A program made the position numbers and the translations under genes. Under the pieces are notes generated by a model that saw only the letters and a program-made list of their open reading frames with translations, ran no database searches and was not told the DNA's origin. Positions 1 to 6,805 of a stretch of DNA of 10,474 bases are shown here, one piece after another; positions within the stretch are counted from its first letter, which is position 1, and the number at the start of each line of letters is the position of its first letter. Source of the DNA: Chitinophagaceae bacterium UBA2791 (GTDB taxonomy: Bacteria; Bacteroidota; Bacteroidia; Chitinophagales; Chitinophagaceae); contig DEHV01000073.1 of NCBI GenBank assembly GCA_002352105.1, forward strand, positions 96,052 through 106,525, given 5' to 3'.

Positions 1-672
1 AAGCCGCATATTCAGATCAAACTGAAAGATGAAGCAAAATATCTGCTGCTGAATGATACGGCCTTGAGTTCGGTTCAGGTCAGGTATCCCGACGGAACGC
101 TCAGGACCTATCATTTCGATAATGATACGCTTAGCTTCACGCCTGCGTCGAGCGGATCGGATAACACCGCCACGATCGATTTCAAACCATCGTTCTCCCA
201 GCAGTATAATGCAGAGGGCGACGAGTACGAGTTGATTGTAAAGGGTAAAGACAGGAGCGGCAATAAAGCCGGGCAAAATGAATACCGGGTGTCGTTTATG
301 GTGATCAGCAAACCGATGATCTCTAACCTGTTGAATTATCCGAATCCTTTCAGCACGTCCACTGCCTTTGTGTTTACCCTTACCGGCAGCGAAATACCGC
401 AGAATATGAAAATTCAGATACTCACGGTAACCGGCAAAGTGGTCAGGGAAATTACCAAGGAGGAATTGGGCCCGATACATATCGGGAGAAACATAACGGA
501 ATTCAAATGGGATGGAACCGATCAGTTCGGGCAAAAACTGGCTAACGGCGTTTATCTTTACCGTTTTGTCACCTCGTTGAACGGCAGGCGCATGGACAAG
601 TACAAGGCCAGGAATGACAACACCGATATGTTCTTCAATAACGGCTACGGAAAAATGTACCTGATGAGATAA
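1..672 (+). CDS. porU2: C-terminal part of a PorU2-like type IX secretion system protein (5' end outside window)
   Basis: The reading frame is open from base 1 to the TAA at 670-672, giving 223 residues of a longer protein. No start is visible; the first in-frame start-like codon (TTG at 64) lies inside the domain, so the gene continues leftward. Near the end is a FlgD-like immunoglobulin-type fold: NYPNPF followed by a beta-rich stretch, then an ITVTGKV-type strand, the WDGTDQFG turn and the closing NGVYLYR. That arrangement is seen at the C-terminus of large secreted Bacteroidota proteins. The particular wording (IRIQILTVTGKVVREIT-like strand, ELGPIHIGRNITE, final GKMYLMR) matches my memory of PorU2, a C25 gingipain-like peptidase homologue linked to type IX secretion. 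The catalytic domain is not in the window, so peptidase activity cannot be judged. It could instead be another large secreted protein with the same C-terminal module. Confidence 0.7.
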   Translation, partial: KPHIQIKLKDEAKYLLLNDTALSSVQVRYPDGTLRTYHFDNDTLSFTPASSGSDNTATIDFKPSFSQQYNAEGDEYELIVKGKDRSGNKAGQNEYRVSFMVISKPMISNLLNYPNPFSTSTAFVFTLTGSEIPQNMKIQILTVTGKVVREITKEELGPIHIGRNITEFKWDGTDQFGQKLANGVYLYRFVTSLNGRRMDKYKARNDNTDMFFNNGYGKMYLMR

Positions 673-682
673 GGCGGTTCGC

Positions 683-690
683 TACATTTG
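683..690 (+). promoter_or_regulatory. Candidate -7 promoter element for the SGNH hydrolase gene
   Basis: TACATTTG fits the Bacteroidota -7 consensus TAnnTTTG exactly, 78 bases before the ATG at 769. No convincing TTG/TTTG -33 element lies 17-21 bases upstream, so the call rests on the -7 box alone. Its TTTG overlaps the left arm of an inverted repeat (688-695 with 749-756). Confidence 0.35.
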
Positions 691-756
691 CCGGTGTAAT
701 TCATACCGCGAACAACGGGAAGGATCTCTTGCTTTTTTGAGATACGATACCGGCAA
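688..756. repeat. Inverted repeat in the intergenic region before the SGNH hydrolase
   Basis: TTGCCGGT at 688-695 is the exact reverse complement of ACCGGCAA at 749-756, with 53 bases between. The left arm overlaps the candidate -7 box. The right arm runs into the AAGGGG stretch just before the ATG at 769. A smaller ATCTC/GAGAT inverted repeat sits inside. The repeat could be an operator pair or, in an upstream read-through transcript, a long hairpin. An 8-base match at this distance may also be chance. Confidence 0.35.
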
Positions 757-768
757 GGGGTAAATCAT

Positions 769-1902
769 ATGATGAACAAGGCAAAGGGTACGCGCCATAA
801 AAAAATAAAGATTGCGGGTTATATCATATACCTGCTGCTGTTTGTGTGGGTTGGACTGGAAATCGCGTTTCGTATTTATAATCCTTTTCATTTTCGTATC
901 AGGGGCGATAAGATCCTGCTTCCGGTTAATCAGAAGATCCTGATCAGCAATAAGATCAATCCCAGGCTCGACAGCGAAATAACGAATACCCGGAATGCGC
1001 TCGGGTTCAGGGGTCCGGAAATGCCTCCCAATGCGCAGGATTACCTTTCTATCATTACTGTGGGCGGAAGCACTACGGAATGTCGTTTCCTGAACGACGA
1101 TCACACCTGGCCTTTCTTAACCGGCGAACAGCTTAAAAAAAAATTCCGCAACATATGGCTTAACAACGCGGGTCTCGACGGGCATAGTTCTTTCGGGCAC
1201 CAGGCGATGCTCTACGATTACCTGGCGCAACTGAAGCCTAAGGTCATTGTGTTTCTTATGGGGATCAATGATGTCGAGAGCGACCAACCCAGTTTTCACG
1301 ATAAGCTGAATACCCGGGGCGCTTATCCTGATCTAAAGCATTACCTGTACAATCACCTGGAAACGGTAAACCTGGCGGTGAACCTGGCAAGGGGGTGGAG
1401 GGCGCAGCGGTTTAACAACACCACCCAGGCGCTTAAGCTGCCAGAGAAAGGCGCTGAACTTTTTTTAACGGAGGCGCAGATGCAACATCGGTTATCGGGA
1501 CAAGAGACTTTTCTCGATCAATATGGCAAACGGATCGAACAGTTGATCGATACCTGCCGTTATCGCCATATTCAGCCGGTATTTATTACCCAGCCTAGTT
1601 TATACGGATCGGGAACGGATAGTCTGACCGGGGCGAACCTCGCCCGCTCAAAGATCGATGAAGGGATGAACGGCGAATTGTTCTGGCGATTGCTGGAACT
1701 GTATAACGAGCGGCTGAAAGAAACCTGCGAGCGCGCCGGGGCGCCGGTAATAGATCTTGCCGCGAAGATGCCTAAGAACAGCTTGTATTATTATGATGCC
1801 TCGCATTTTACCAACGAGGGCGCAGAACAGGTAGCCGGGATTGTTTCGGAGGAGCTAAGCAAGGCGTTGCAGGAAAAATTCCCGGAATATATTCTTCAGT
1901 AG
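769..1902 (+). CDS. Membrane-anchored SGNH/GDSL-family hydrolase (SxtL-like position)
   Basis: This 377-residue protein has a basic N-terminus and one hydrophobic helix at about residues 15-33, with no clear cleavage site, so it is probably a membrane anchor with the enzyme outside the cytoplasm. The SGNH blocks appear in order. Block I is VGGSTTE with nucleophile Ser101. Block II is NNAGLDGHSS with Gly135. Block III is MGIND with Asn167. Block V is DASHFT with Asp343 and His346. The family hydrolyses or transfers ester (often acetyl) groups on lipids and glycans; the substrate here is unknown. The ATG at 769 follows a purine stretch AAGGGG; a second ATG is the next codon. The next genes downstream are a carbamoyltransferase and an SxtJ-family protein. 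The same three families neighbour one another in saxitoxin clusters (SxtL, SxtI, SxtJ), which suggests joint work on one product. The catalytic residues all look intact. Confidence 0.88.
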   Translation: MMNKAKGTRHKKIKIAGYIIYLLLFVWVGLEIAFRIYNPFHFRIRGDKILLPVNQKILISNKINPRLDSEITNTRNALGFRGPEMPPNAQDYLSIITVGGSTTECRFLNDDHTWPFLTGEQLKKKFRNIWLNNAGLDGHSSFGHQAMLYDYLAQLKPKVIVFLMGINDVESDQPSFHDKLNTRGAYPDLKHYLYNHLETVNLAVNLARGWRAQRFNNTTQALKLPEKGAELFLTEAQMQHRLSGQETFLDQYGKRIEQLIDTCRYRHIQPVFITQPSLYGSGTDSLTGANLARSKIDEGMNGELFWRLLELYNERLKETCERAGAPVIDLAAKMPKNSLYYYDASHFTNEGAEQVAGIVSEELSKALQEKFPEYILQ

Positions 1903-1947
1903 ACGTTATAGATTCGTTACAGGTATTATCTTTTGTGTATTTTATGA

Positions 1948-1970
1948 ATGAAAAATTTCATGTACGTTTG
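1948..1970 (+). promoter_or_regulatory. Candidate promoter with embedded palindrome before the carbamoyltransferase
   Basis: TACGTTTG at 1963-1970 is an exact TAnnTTTG -7 element, placing a start near 1975 and a leader of about 20 bases before the ATG at 1998. The -33 region is weak (TTTTA near 1940). Directly upstream of the -7 box, at 1948-1961, lies the perfect palindrome ATGAAAAATTTCAT, which would sit between the two promoter elements, a common operator position. This suggests that the carbamoyltransferase and SxtJ genes can be transcribed apart from the SGNH gene. Confidence 0.45.
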
Positions 1971-1997
1971 AAACGACAAAATTATTAAGGCGTTATC

Positions 1998-3836
1998 ATG
2001 ACCATCCTTGGAATATCTGCATTTTATCACGATTCGGCGGCGGCTGTTCTGAAAGATGGAAAGATTATCGCCGCCGCGCAGGAGGAGCGGTTTACCCGTA
2101 AGAAGAACGACGCTTCTTTTCCCTCAAACGCTATCCGGTTTTGTTTGGAGTACGCCGGGAGATCCGTCAATGACCTGGATGCAGTGGCGTTTTATGATAA
2201 GCCATTGTTGAAATTCGAAAGATTGCTTGAAACTTATTATGCATTTGCGCCGCGGGGATTGACCTCTTTCCTGAGGTCCATGCCTGTCTGGGTCAAAGAA
2301 AAATTATTCCTGAAGAAGATGATCAGGGATGGTTTGAATACCATTGAAAAGGTCGACAGGAAGAAACTAAAACTATTGTTTCCAGAGCATCATTTATCGC
2401 ATGCCGCCAGCGCTTTTTATCCTTCTCCTTACGAGCGCGCGGCAATACTTACCATCGACGGGGTAGGGGAGTGGGCTACGGCGTCCATTGGCCTGGGCGA
2501 AGGCAATTCGATAAGGACGCTGCGGGAGCTGGATTTTCCCCATTCCCTGGGTTTGCTGTATGCGGCGTTTACCTATTACTGCGGGTTTGAAGTGAACGCG
2601 GGAGAATACAAGTTAATGGGATTGGCGCCTTATGGTCGCAATGGCTCGGCAGAAGTAGGAAGATACAAGAAGATCATCCTTGATCGACTGGCAGAAATAA
2701 AGGACGATGGCTCTGTTTTTCTCCGGCAGCAGTATTTTAATTATGCTACGGGCCTGCGCATGGCGAATGAACGCAAATGGGAATCCCTGTTTGGGTTTCC
2801 CCGGCGCCATCCCTCGGGGCCGCTTGATCAACGGTATTGCGATCTCGCGCTGGCTATCCAGCAGCTAACGGAAGAAGCGATCATCAGGATGGCGAGGGAG
2901 ACAAAGCGCTTAACGAACGCCGAATACCTGTGTATGGCCGGGGGCGTAGCCTTAAATGGCGTTGCGATAGGCAGGCTCGATAATGAAAAGATCTTTAAAC
3001 GAATATTTGTTCAACCTGCCGCGGGAGACGCCGGGGGAGCTTTGGGCGCAGCCTATGCCGGTCATCATATTTATTTCGGACAGCGCAGAACCCCCGACCC
3101 TTTATTGCCCGACGCGCTTATGGGCGCTTATCTCGGCAATGAATTTTCGGATATTGATATCTTAAAAGTCTTCCGGAAATACGATGCATCTTTCGAACGG
3201 ATTGAGGAGGAGGAGTTGGTTGAGCGCGTCGCCGCGCTTATTGCCGACAGGAAAATTATCGGCTGGCACCAGGGAAGAATGGAGTTCGGCCCCCGCGCGC
3301 TTGGCGCCAGAAGCATTCTTGCTGATGCCCGGGATCCCGGCATGCAAAAAAAACTCAACCTCGCCATAAAGTTCAGGGAAGGTTTCCGTCCCTTTGCGCC
3401 GGTAACGTTGGCAGAGGATGCGCAGGACTATTTTGAGCATGACTACTCTTCGCCCTACATGTCCTTCGTGAAGCAGGTAAAAAAACAGCGATGCCATGAT
3501 CTCCCGCCGGGGTTTGAAAACAAAACCATAGCGGAGAAGCTGGCCTTCCCGCGAGGCGATCTCCCTGCTATCACGCATGTGGATCATTCTGCCCGGTTGC
3601 AAACTGTTCATCGGGAGACAAACCCGCGGTTGTGGAAGCTCCTGCATGCGTTTAAACAAATTACCGGTCATGCCGTGATGATCAATACCAGCTTTAATGT
3701 GAGAGACGAGCCGATCGTCAATACGCCAGAGCAGGCGTATCGTTGTTTTATGAAAACAGAAATGGATTACCTGGTAATAAACAATTTTATTTTGGATAAA
3801 CGCCGCCAGCAAACTCATGAAAAAAGACAACCATAA
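1998..3836 (+). CDS. NodU/CmcH-family carbamoyltransferase (SxtI-like)
   Basis: The 612-residue protein matches the usual length and layout of this family, which transfers a carbamoyl group from carbamoyl phosphate, via carbamoyl-adenylate, to a hydroxyl of a sugar or small molecule. The N-terminal Kae1-like half begins LGISAFYHDSAAAV and contains HHLSHAASAF (131-140, with a metal-binding HxxxH pattern at His131/His135), TIDGVGEWA (Asp154), GEYKLMGLAPYG (202-213), GGVALN (315-320) and GDAGGALGAA (343-352). The C-terminal carbamoyl-binding YrdC-like half contains GRMEFGPRALGARS (426-439), FRPFAP (463-468) and INTSFN (562-567). All key motifs look intact, so activity is likely; the acceptor cannot be read from sequence. 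No Shine-Dalgarno precedes the ATG, as usual for the phylum. The 3' end overlaps the SxtJ-family gene by 20 bases. A surface polysaccharide or an antibiotic-like metabolite is a possible target. Confidence 0.93.
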   Translation: MTILGISAFYHDSAAAVLKDGKIIAAAQEERFTRKKNDASFPSNAIRFCLEYAGRSVNDLDAVAFYDKPLLKFERLLETYYAFAPRGLTSFLRSMPVWVKEKLFLKKMIRDGLNTIEKVDRKKLKLLFPEHHLSHAASAFYPSPYERAAILTIDGVGEWATASIGLGEGNSIRTLRELDFPHSLGLLYAAFTYYCGFEVNAGEYKLMGLAPYGRNGSAEVGRYKKIILDRLAEIKDDGSVFLRQQYFNYATGLRMANERKWESLFGFPRRHPSGPLDQRYCDLALAIQQLTEEAIIRMARETKRLTNAEYLCMAGGVALNGVAIGRLDNEKIFKRIFVQPAAGDAGGALGAAYAGHHIYFGQRRTPDPLLPDALMGAYLGNEFSDIDILKVFRKYDASFERIEEEELVERVAALIADRKIIGWHQGRMEFGPRALGARSILADARDPGMQKKLNLAIKFREGFRPFAPVTLAEDAQDYFEHDYSSPYMSFVKQVKKQRCHDLPPGFENKTIAEKLAFPRGDLPAITHVDHSARLQTVHRETNPRLWKLLHAFKQITGHAVMINTSFNVRDEPIVNTPEQAYRCFMKTEMDYLVINNFILDKRRQQTHEKRQP

Positions 3837-4182
3837 AAGTACGGAGACCATCCTGGTTCTGGTTTTAGCGCTGGGCGCGATGTATTGGATATTTGAGGCC
3901 CCCGCCTTTTTGCTTAGCGCAGCGGCGCTTGGCGTGGCAGGGCTATTTCTGCCTGCTTTTGCGGATATTGTCCATCGTCTCTGGTATAAGCTGGCGCATG
4001 CCCTGGGATTTGTAATGGGCAGGATATTGCTGACGTTGATCTTTTTTGTCGCGCTTGTGCCATTGGCGCTGCTGAGCAGGATGTTCGGCAGGAATTCACT
4101 GGCGCTAAAGCCGGGCGCGCCCAGCTATTTTAAAACCAGGGAACATACCTATTCGCGGGAAGATCTTGAAAAAACCTGGTAA
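3817..4182 (+). CDS. SxtJ-family small membrane protein
   Basis: This 121-residue protein has a short basic N-terminus, hydrophobic segments at roughly residues 11-25, 28-47 and 68-88, and a conserved-looking soluble tail ending SYFKTREHTYSREDLEKTW. The tail pattern (SYW/F, R, Y, EDLE, W) together with a position right after a NodU-type carbamoyltransferase is typical of SxtJ-family proteins, whose molecular role is not established. The start ATG lies inside the carbamoyltransferase gene, 20 bases before its end in another frame, so the two are very probably translated in a coupled way. I infer that it anchors the carbamoyltransferase or its substrate at the membrane. The small DUF5989 (SxtK-type) protein that often accompanies this family is not found in the bases on either side. 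No intrinsic terminator is clear after the stop. Confidence 0.8.
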   Translation: MKKDNHKSTETILVLVLALGAMYWIFEAPAFLLSAAALGVAGLFLPAFADIVHRLWYKLAHALGFVMGRILLTLIFFVALVPLALLSRMFGRNSLALKPGAPSYFKTREHTYSREDLEKTW

Positions 4183-4275
4183 GGGGAAATTAATGGTTTT
4201 GTATAACCGAATTTAACTAAAGAAGTTTCTCCCAAAAAAGAAAACGCTCATCTCATAATAATTTTCGGGGAGACC

Positions 4276-5316
4276 CTAATTATCCCGGTGCTTTTCTCTG
4301 TCCACCAGCTCTGAAAACTTCCGCCTGTTCATGAAATAATGAAACAGGATCGTTCCCCGGTATATTCCTGTTTTCGTTTTAAAGCCCTTGGGCTGACGGT
4401 TTTTTTTATTCCTGTAAAAAAACAGCCAGTACAGGTAAGCCAATTCTGCCTTAAAGATGGCTTTGCTGATGCCTGTTTCTTTTTTTATAATAAAATAGAA
4501 GCAGCCCGCCATATCCAGTATCAGTCTAAGCGCCACCAGGGGCGGCCAATGCCAGAACGGGAGGTTCCGGGTGAGCAGGATATAATTGTTTCGGAACGTG
4601 AGAAAGGTTTTGAGGTGGTTTTCCCAGGACAGCGTTCCTCCGCCTATATGATATACGGAGGCTTCGGGGCAAACATATATCTTAAATCCCGAGTTCTGCG
4701 CGCGCCAGCAAAGGTCGATGTCTTCCTGGTGCATATAGTAATAGTCATAGAACCCGCCAATCGTTTCGAAAACCTTTGATTTAACGAACATACAGGCGCC
4801 GCTGGCCCAGAAAACTTCCTCTGTCTGGTCGTACTGGCCATGGTCGTCTTCAACGGTGAGCAGCACCCTGCCGCGTGAGAAGGGATATCCCAGCCTGTCT
4901 ATCCATCCGCCGCAGGCGCCCGCATATTCGAACATGTGTTTCTCATCTAACGAAAGCAGCTTAGGCTGGCAAATGGATATTTCAGGATTTTTTTCCATCA
5001 AGCTGATCACGGGATCTATCAGCCCGGGCGTCGCCTCTATGTCAGAGTTCAGGATAAGAAAATAATCGCTGGTAATGACGGATATCGCATGGTTATAGGC
5101 GCTGGCAAATCCGACATTGGATTTCATTTCAATAACATTGACGAGGGGGAAGTCCTTTTTCAGCATCGCCAGGGAATCGTCCGACGAATGATTGTCTACC
5201 ACGTAGATGCGTTTGTTTTCGTACGTGATATTCAAAACAGAGGGCAAAAACCGCTTCAGGTACTGCGATGTGTTCCAGTTGAGTATGATAATGGCTACAG
5301 AAGGATTATCTTTCAT
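4276..5316 (-). CDS. Family 2 glycosyltransferase (WbbL/rhamnosyltransferase-like)
   Basis: The gene encodes a GT-A fold glycosyltransferase. Starting at the ATG at 5316 it has 346 residues; an in-frame ATG at 5331 would add MLQVC. I prefer 5316 because homologues usually begin just before the SVAIIILNWN strand. Counted from the longer start, the visible motifs are VDNHSSDDS (45-53, nucleotide binding), NSD (95-97, the DxD-type metal site), WASGACMFV (175-183), QEDIDLCWR (202-210, with the catalytic-base acidic pair) and HIGGGT (228-233). Hydrophobic stretches near 255-275 and 290-305 suggest membrane association. The family adds sugars to lipopolysaccharide or exopolysaccharide from nucleotide sugars; donor and acceptor cannot be told. 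The start lies inside the end of ribE, so translation is probably coupled to riboflavin synthase. It converges on the SxtJ-family gene, with 93 bases between their ends. Confidence 0.9.
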   Translation of the reverse strand: MKDNPSVAIIILNWNTSQYLKRFLPSVLNITYENKRIYVVDNHSSDDSLAMLKKDFPLVNVIEMKSNVGFASAYNHAISVITSDYFLILNSDIEATPGLIDPVISLMEKNPEISICQPKLLSLDEKHMFEYAGACGGWIDRLGYPFSRGRVLLTVEDDHGQYDQTEEVFWASGACMFVKSKVFETIGGFYDYYYMHQEDIDLCWRAQNSGFKIYVCPEASVYHIGGGTLSWENHLKTFLTFRNNYILLTRNLPFWHWPPLVALRLILDMAGCFYFIIKKETGISKAIFKAELAYLYWLFFYRNKKNRQPKGFKTKTGIYRGTILFHYFMNRRKFSELVDREKHRDN

Positions 5317-5926
5317 GCAGACTTGGAGCATTAATGGTGTAAGATGCCGATATGATCCGCTGAGCGTATTTCCCCATCATGTCAAATTCAACATTTACTT
5401 TCATCCCCGGTAAAACGCCTGATATATTGGTATGATCAAACGTATAGGGAATGATGGCCACGGAGCATTCATTTTTGGTAACATTAAAGATGGTCAGGCT
5501 TATTCCGTTAATACATATCGATCCTTTTTCGATGGTCAGGCCGGAAAAGATCTCGGGAAAAGCAAACCGCAGTTCCCAACTGCCGGCCAGGTCTTTCCGG
5601 TCTATGCATTCGGCCATGGCGTCTACATGCCCCTGAACCAGGTGCCCGTCTATCCTGCCATTAAATAACAGGCTTCTTTCAAGGTTCACTTTCTCGCCCG
5701 GTTTCCAGAATTGCAGGTTGGTCTTTTTCAGGGTTTCGGCAATAGCGGTCACCCTATGCTGGTCGCCTGCGACCTGCTCAACGGTCAGGCAGGCGCCGTT
5801 ATGCGATACGCTTTGGTCGACTTTTAACTCGTGGGAAAGGGAAGAGGATATCTGGAAGGACCTGTTGGTCCCTTCTTCATGCACTGCTGTTACCGTACCG
5901 ATCGTTTCAATGATACCCGTAAACAT
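5306..5926 (-). CDS. ribE: Riboflavin synthase (alpha subunit)
   Basis: Riboflavin synthase catalyses dismutation of two 6,7-dimethyl-8-ribityllumazine molecules into riboflavin and a pyrimidinedione, the last step of vitamin B2 synthesis in the cytosol. The 206-residue length fits the family, which is two repeated lumazine-binding barrels. The N-terminal repeat opens with the diagnostic MFTGIIE and has SHNGACLTV (41-49). The second repeat follows NGRIDGHLVQGHVD (89-102) and has KGSICINGISLT (134-145). The ATG at 5926 is fixed by the MFTGIIE motif. The last residues (after about 192) are not conserved in the family and are shared with the start of the overlapping glycosyltransferase gene. Upstream, 14 bases away, ends the remnant of a membrane protein gene. 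No riboswitch-like FMN element is visible in the upstream bases. Confidence 0.96.
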   Translation of the reverse strand: MFTGIIETIGTVTAVHEEGTNRSFQISSSLSHELKVDQSVSHNGACLTVEQVAGDQHRVTAIAETLKKTNLQFWKPGEKVNLERSLLFNGRIDGHLVQGHVDAMAECIDRKDLAGSWELRFAFPEIFSGLTIEKGSICINGISLTIFNVTKNECSVAIIPYTFDHTNISGVLPGMKVNVEFDMMGKYAQRIISASYTINAPSLHER

Positions 5927-5940
5927 AATATCTTATTGGT

Positions 5941-6448
5941 TCAAAGGTTAGCTTTTTTCCTGAAGGCAGTCAAAATAATAAATATGGCGGCCCATGCAAA
6001 AATACTTATCGCCATACAAACGATAACGGTAATCGTCTTTAACAAGAGAAGCTGCCTTTTTTATAGAGGATGTCTGTTCCTGTCAGGGAAGGGCGCCGTT
6101 GTTCTACTGTTGCCGGGCGCTGTTGGCCCCTGGGCATCCCGAATGCGCCCAAAGAACAGGCAAGGAATAGGGGGATGCGCAGTCCGGCGTATCAATCAGC
6201 CTGAGCGTGGACAACGGGCAAAGTCCGCAAGCGGCTTCAAGAGGTAGTGAAGGTATTGTAAATGAGCAATATAATAAAGGATAGGACAGCCTTATGGCGT
6301 CATTTTTCAGGCTCATGCAGTAAGAGAGCATAGGCATATAGGCAAGGATCAGCGCGAGGAAAACAAGCAGACAAATTTTGTTAACCGATATTACAGAAAT
6401 GTATAGGTCATTTAGGTTTTTAATAAATTTTCTATACATTTGCGTCAA
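5941..6448 (-). pseudogene. Remnant of a multi-spanning membrane protein gene (possibly YfhO-like)
   Basis: Reading the minus strand from the TTG at 6448, or the ATG at 6439, gives a plausible membrane protein start: a short basic region, then the hydrophobic helix KICLLVFLALILAYMPML and the phrase MSLKNDAIRLSYPLLY. After about residue 62 the frame turns into cysteine- and proline-rich sequence unlike a real protein and stops at 6104. In another frame, bases 6057-5941 encode LLLLKTITVIVCMAISIFAW followed by AAIFIILTAFRKKANL and a stop, a convincing final membrane helix with a basic tail. That stop lies 14 bases before ribE, as expected for an operon partner. I infer a large membrane protein gene that lost its middle and its frame. 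The phrase ending in NDAIR resembles the first loop of YfhO-type proteins, but that assignment is weak. Two unrelated small genes are the alternative. Confidence 0.45.
6435..6442 (+). promoter_or_regulatory. -7 promoter element of rpsU
   Basis: TACATTTG matches the Bacteroidota TAnnTTTG consensus exactly. It would place the transcript start near 6447-6449, about 19 bases before the rpsU ATG at 6467. A weak -33 candidate (TTTAG) lies near 6411-6415. The leader would thus consist almost only of the ribosome binding site. Confidence 0.55.
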
Positions 6449-6453
6449 AATCT

Positions 6454-6461
6454 AAAGAGGT
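6454..6461 (+). promoter_or_regulatory. Unusually strong Shine-Dalgarno of rpsU
   Basis: AAAGAGGT lies with five bases between it and the ATG at 6467. Its GAGGT can pair fully with the ACCUC of the 16S rRNA 3' end, and the whole stretch differs by one base from the ideal AAGGAGGT. The other genes here start without such a site (tuf, hpf, carbamoyltransferase, ribE). The site also decides the start: the upstream in-frame TTG at 6440 is not used. Confidence 0.7.
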
Positions 6462-6466
6462 ACAAA

Positions 6467-6664
6467 ATGTTGATTATTGATTCCAAAGATTGCGAGAATA
6501 TTGACAAAGCGTTGAAGAAGTACAAGAAGAAGTTTGAGAAAGCCAAGATCTTGTTGCAGTTAAGAGAACGTCAGGCCTTCGTTAAACCTTCCGTAAGACG
6601 CAGGGGCCAGGTGCTGAAAGCAATCTATAAGCAAAAGGTCGCAAACGGCGAGATAGAAAGCTAA
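6467..6664 (+). CDS. rpsU: 30S ribosomal protein bS21
   Basis: This small basic protein of 65 residues begins MLIIDSKDCENIDKALKKYK and has the family features KKFEKAKILLQLRERQ and FVKPSVRRR, with the size usual for Bacteroidota. bS21 binds the platform of the 30S subunit close to the 3' end of 16S rRNA. In this phylum it helps hide the anti-Shine-Dalgarno sequence from mRNA. Its own mRNA carries a strong Shine-Dalgarno, which points to self-control: ribosomes lacking bS21 would have a free anti-Shine-Dalgarno and favour this message. An upstream TTG would add nine residues but lies ahead of the predicted transcript start. A terminator follows 29 bases after the stop, so it is probably a single-gene transcript. 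It diverges from the membrane protein remnant. Confidence 0.95.
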   Translation: MLIIDSKDCENIDKALKKYKKKFEKAKILLQLRERQAFVKPSVRRRGQVLKAIYKQKVANGEIES

Positions 6665-6693
6665 ACTTCTTGTCTTGTATATATCATATTCCA

Positions 6694-6716
6694 GGCTACC
6701 GGACGGTGGCCTTTTT
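6694..6716 (+). terminator. Intrinsic terminator after rpsU
   Basis: GGCTACC (6694-6700) and GGTGGCC (6705-6711) form a seven-pair stem with one G-T wobble and the loop GGAC, followed directly by TTTTT and a further T-rich run. It separates rpsU from the recombinase gene. Confidence 0.8.
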
Positions 6717-6805
6717 GTTTTGTGGGTATCCGATAAAATGGTAAATTAGCCTATTATCGTCGTAAAGACATAGCATTCAATATATTCTCCCAAGGGAGCA
6801 GGCAT

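Noticed and set aside
3162..3851. 229-codon open frame on the minus strand
   Set aside because: It is antisense to the intact carbamoyltransferase, has no recognisable motif, and its length follows from the codon bias of the real gene.
4183..4275. Search for a small DUF5989 (SxtK-type) gene next to the SxtJ-family gene
   Set aside because: Only a seven-codon frame is found here, and the 95 bases before the carbamoyltransferase are too short and lack a hydrophobic frame.
4258..4283. Hairpin between the convergent SxtJ-family and glycosyltransferase genes
   Set aside because: ATAATT/AATTAT with a GGG/CCC core can pair, but no T run follows on either strand, so a terminator call is not supported.
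5831..6247. 138-codon plus-strand open frame across the ribE start
   Set aside because: It overlaps the certain N-terminus of riboflavin synthase in antisense, has no start signal and no motif.
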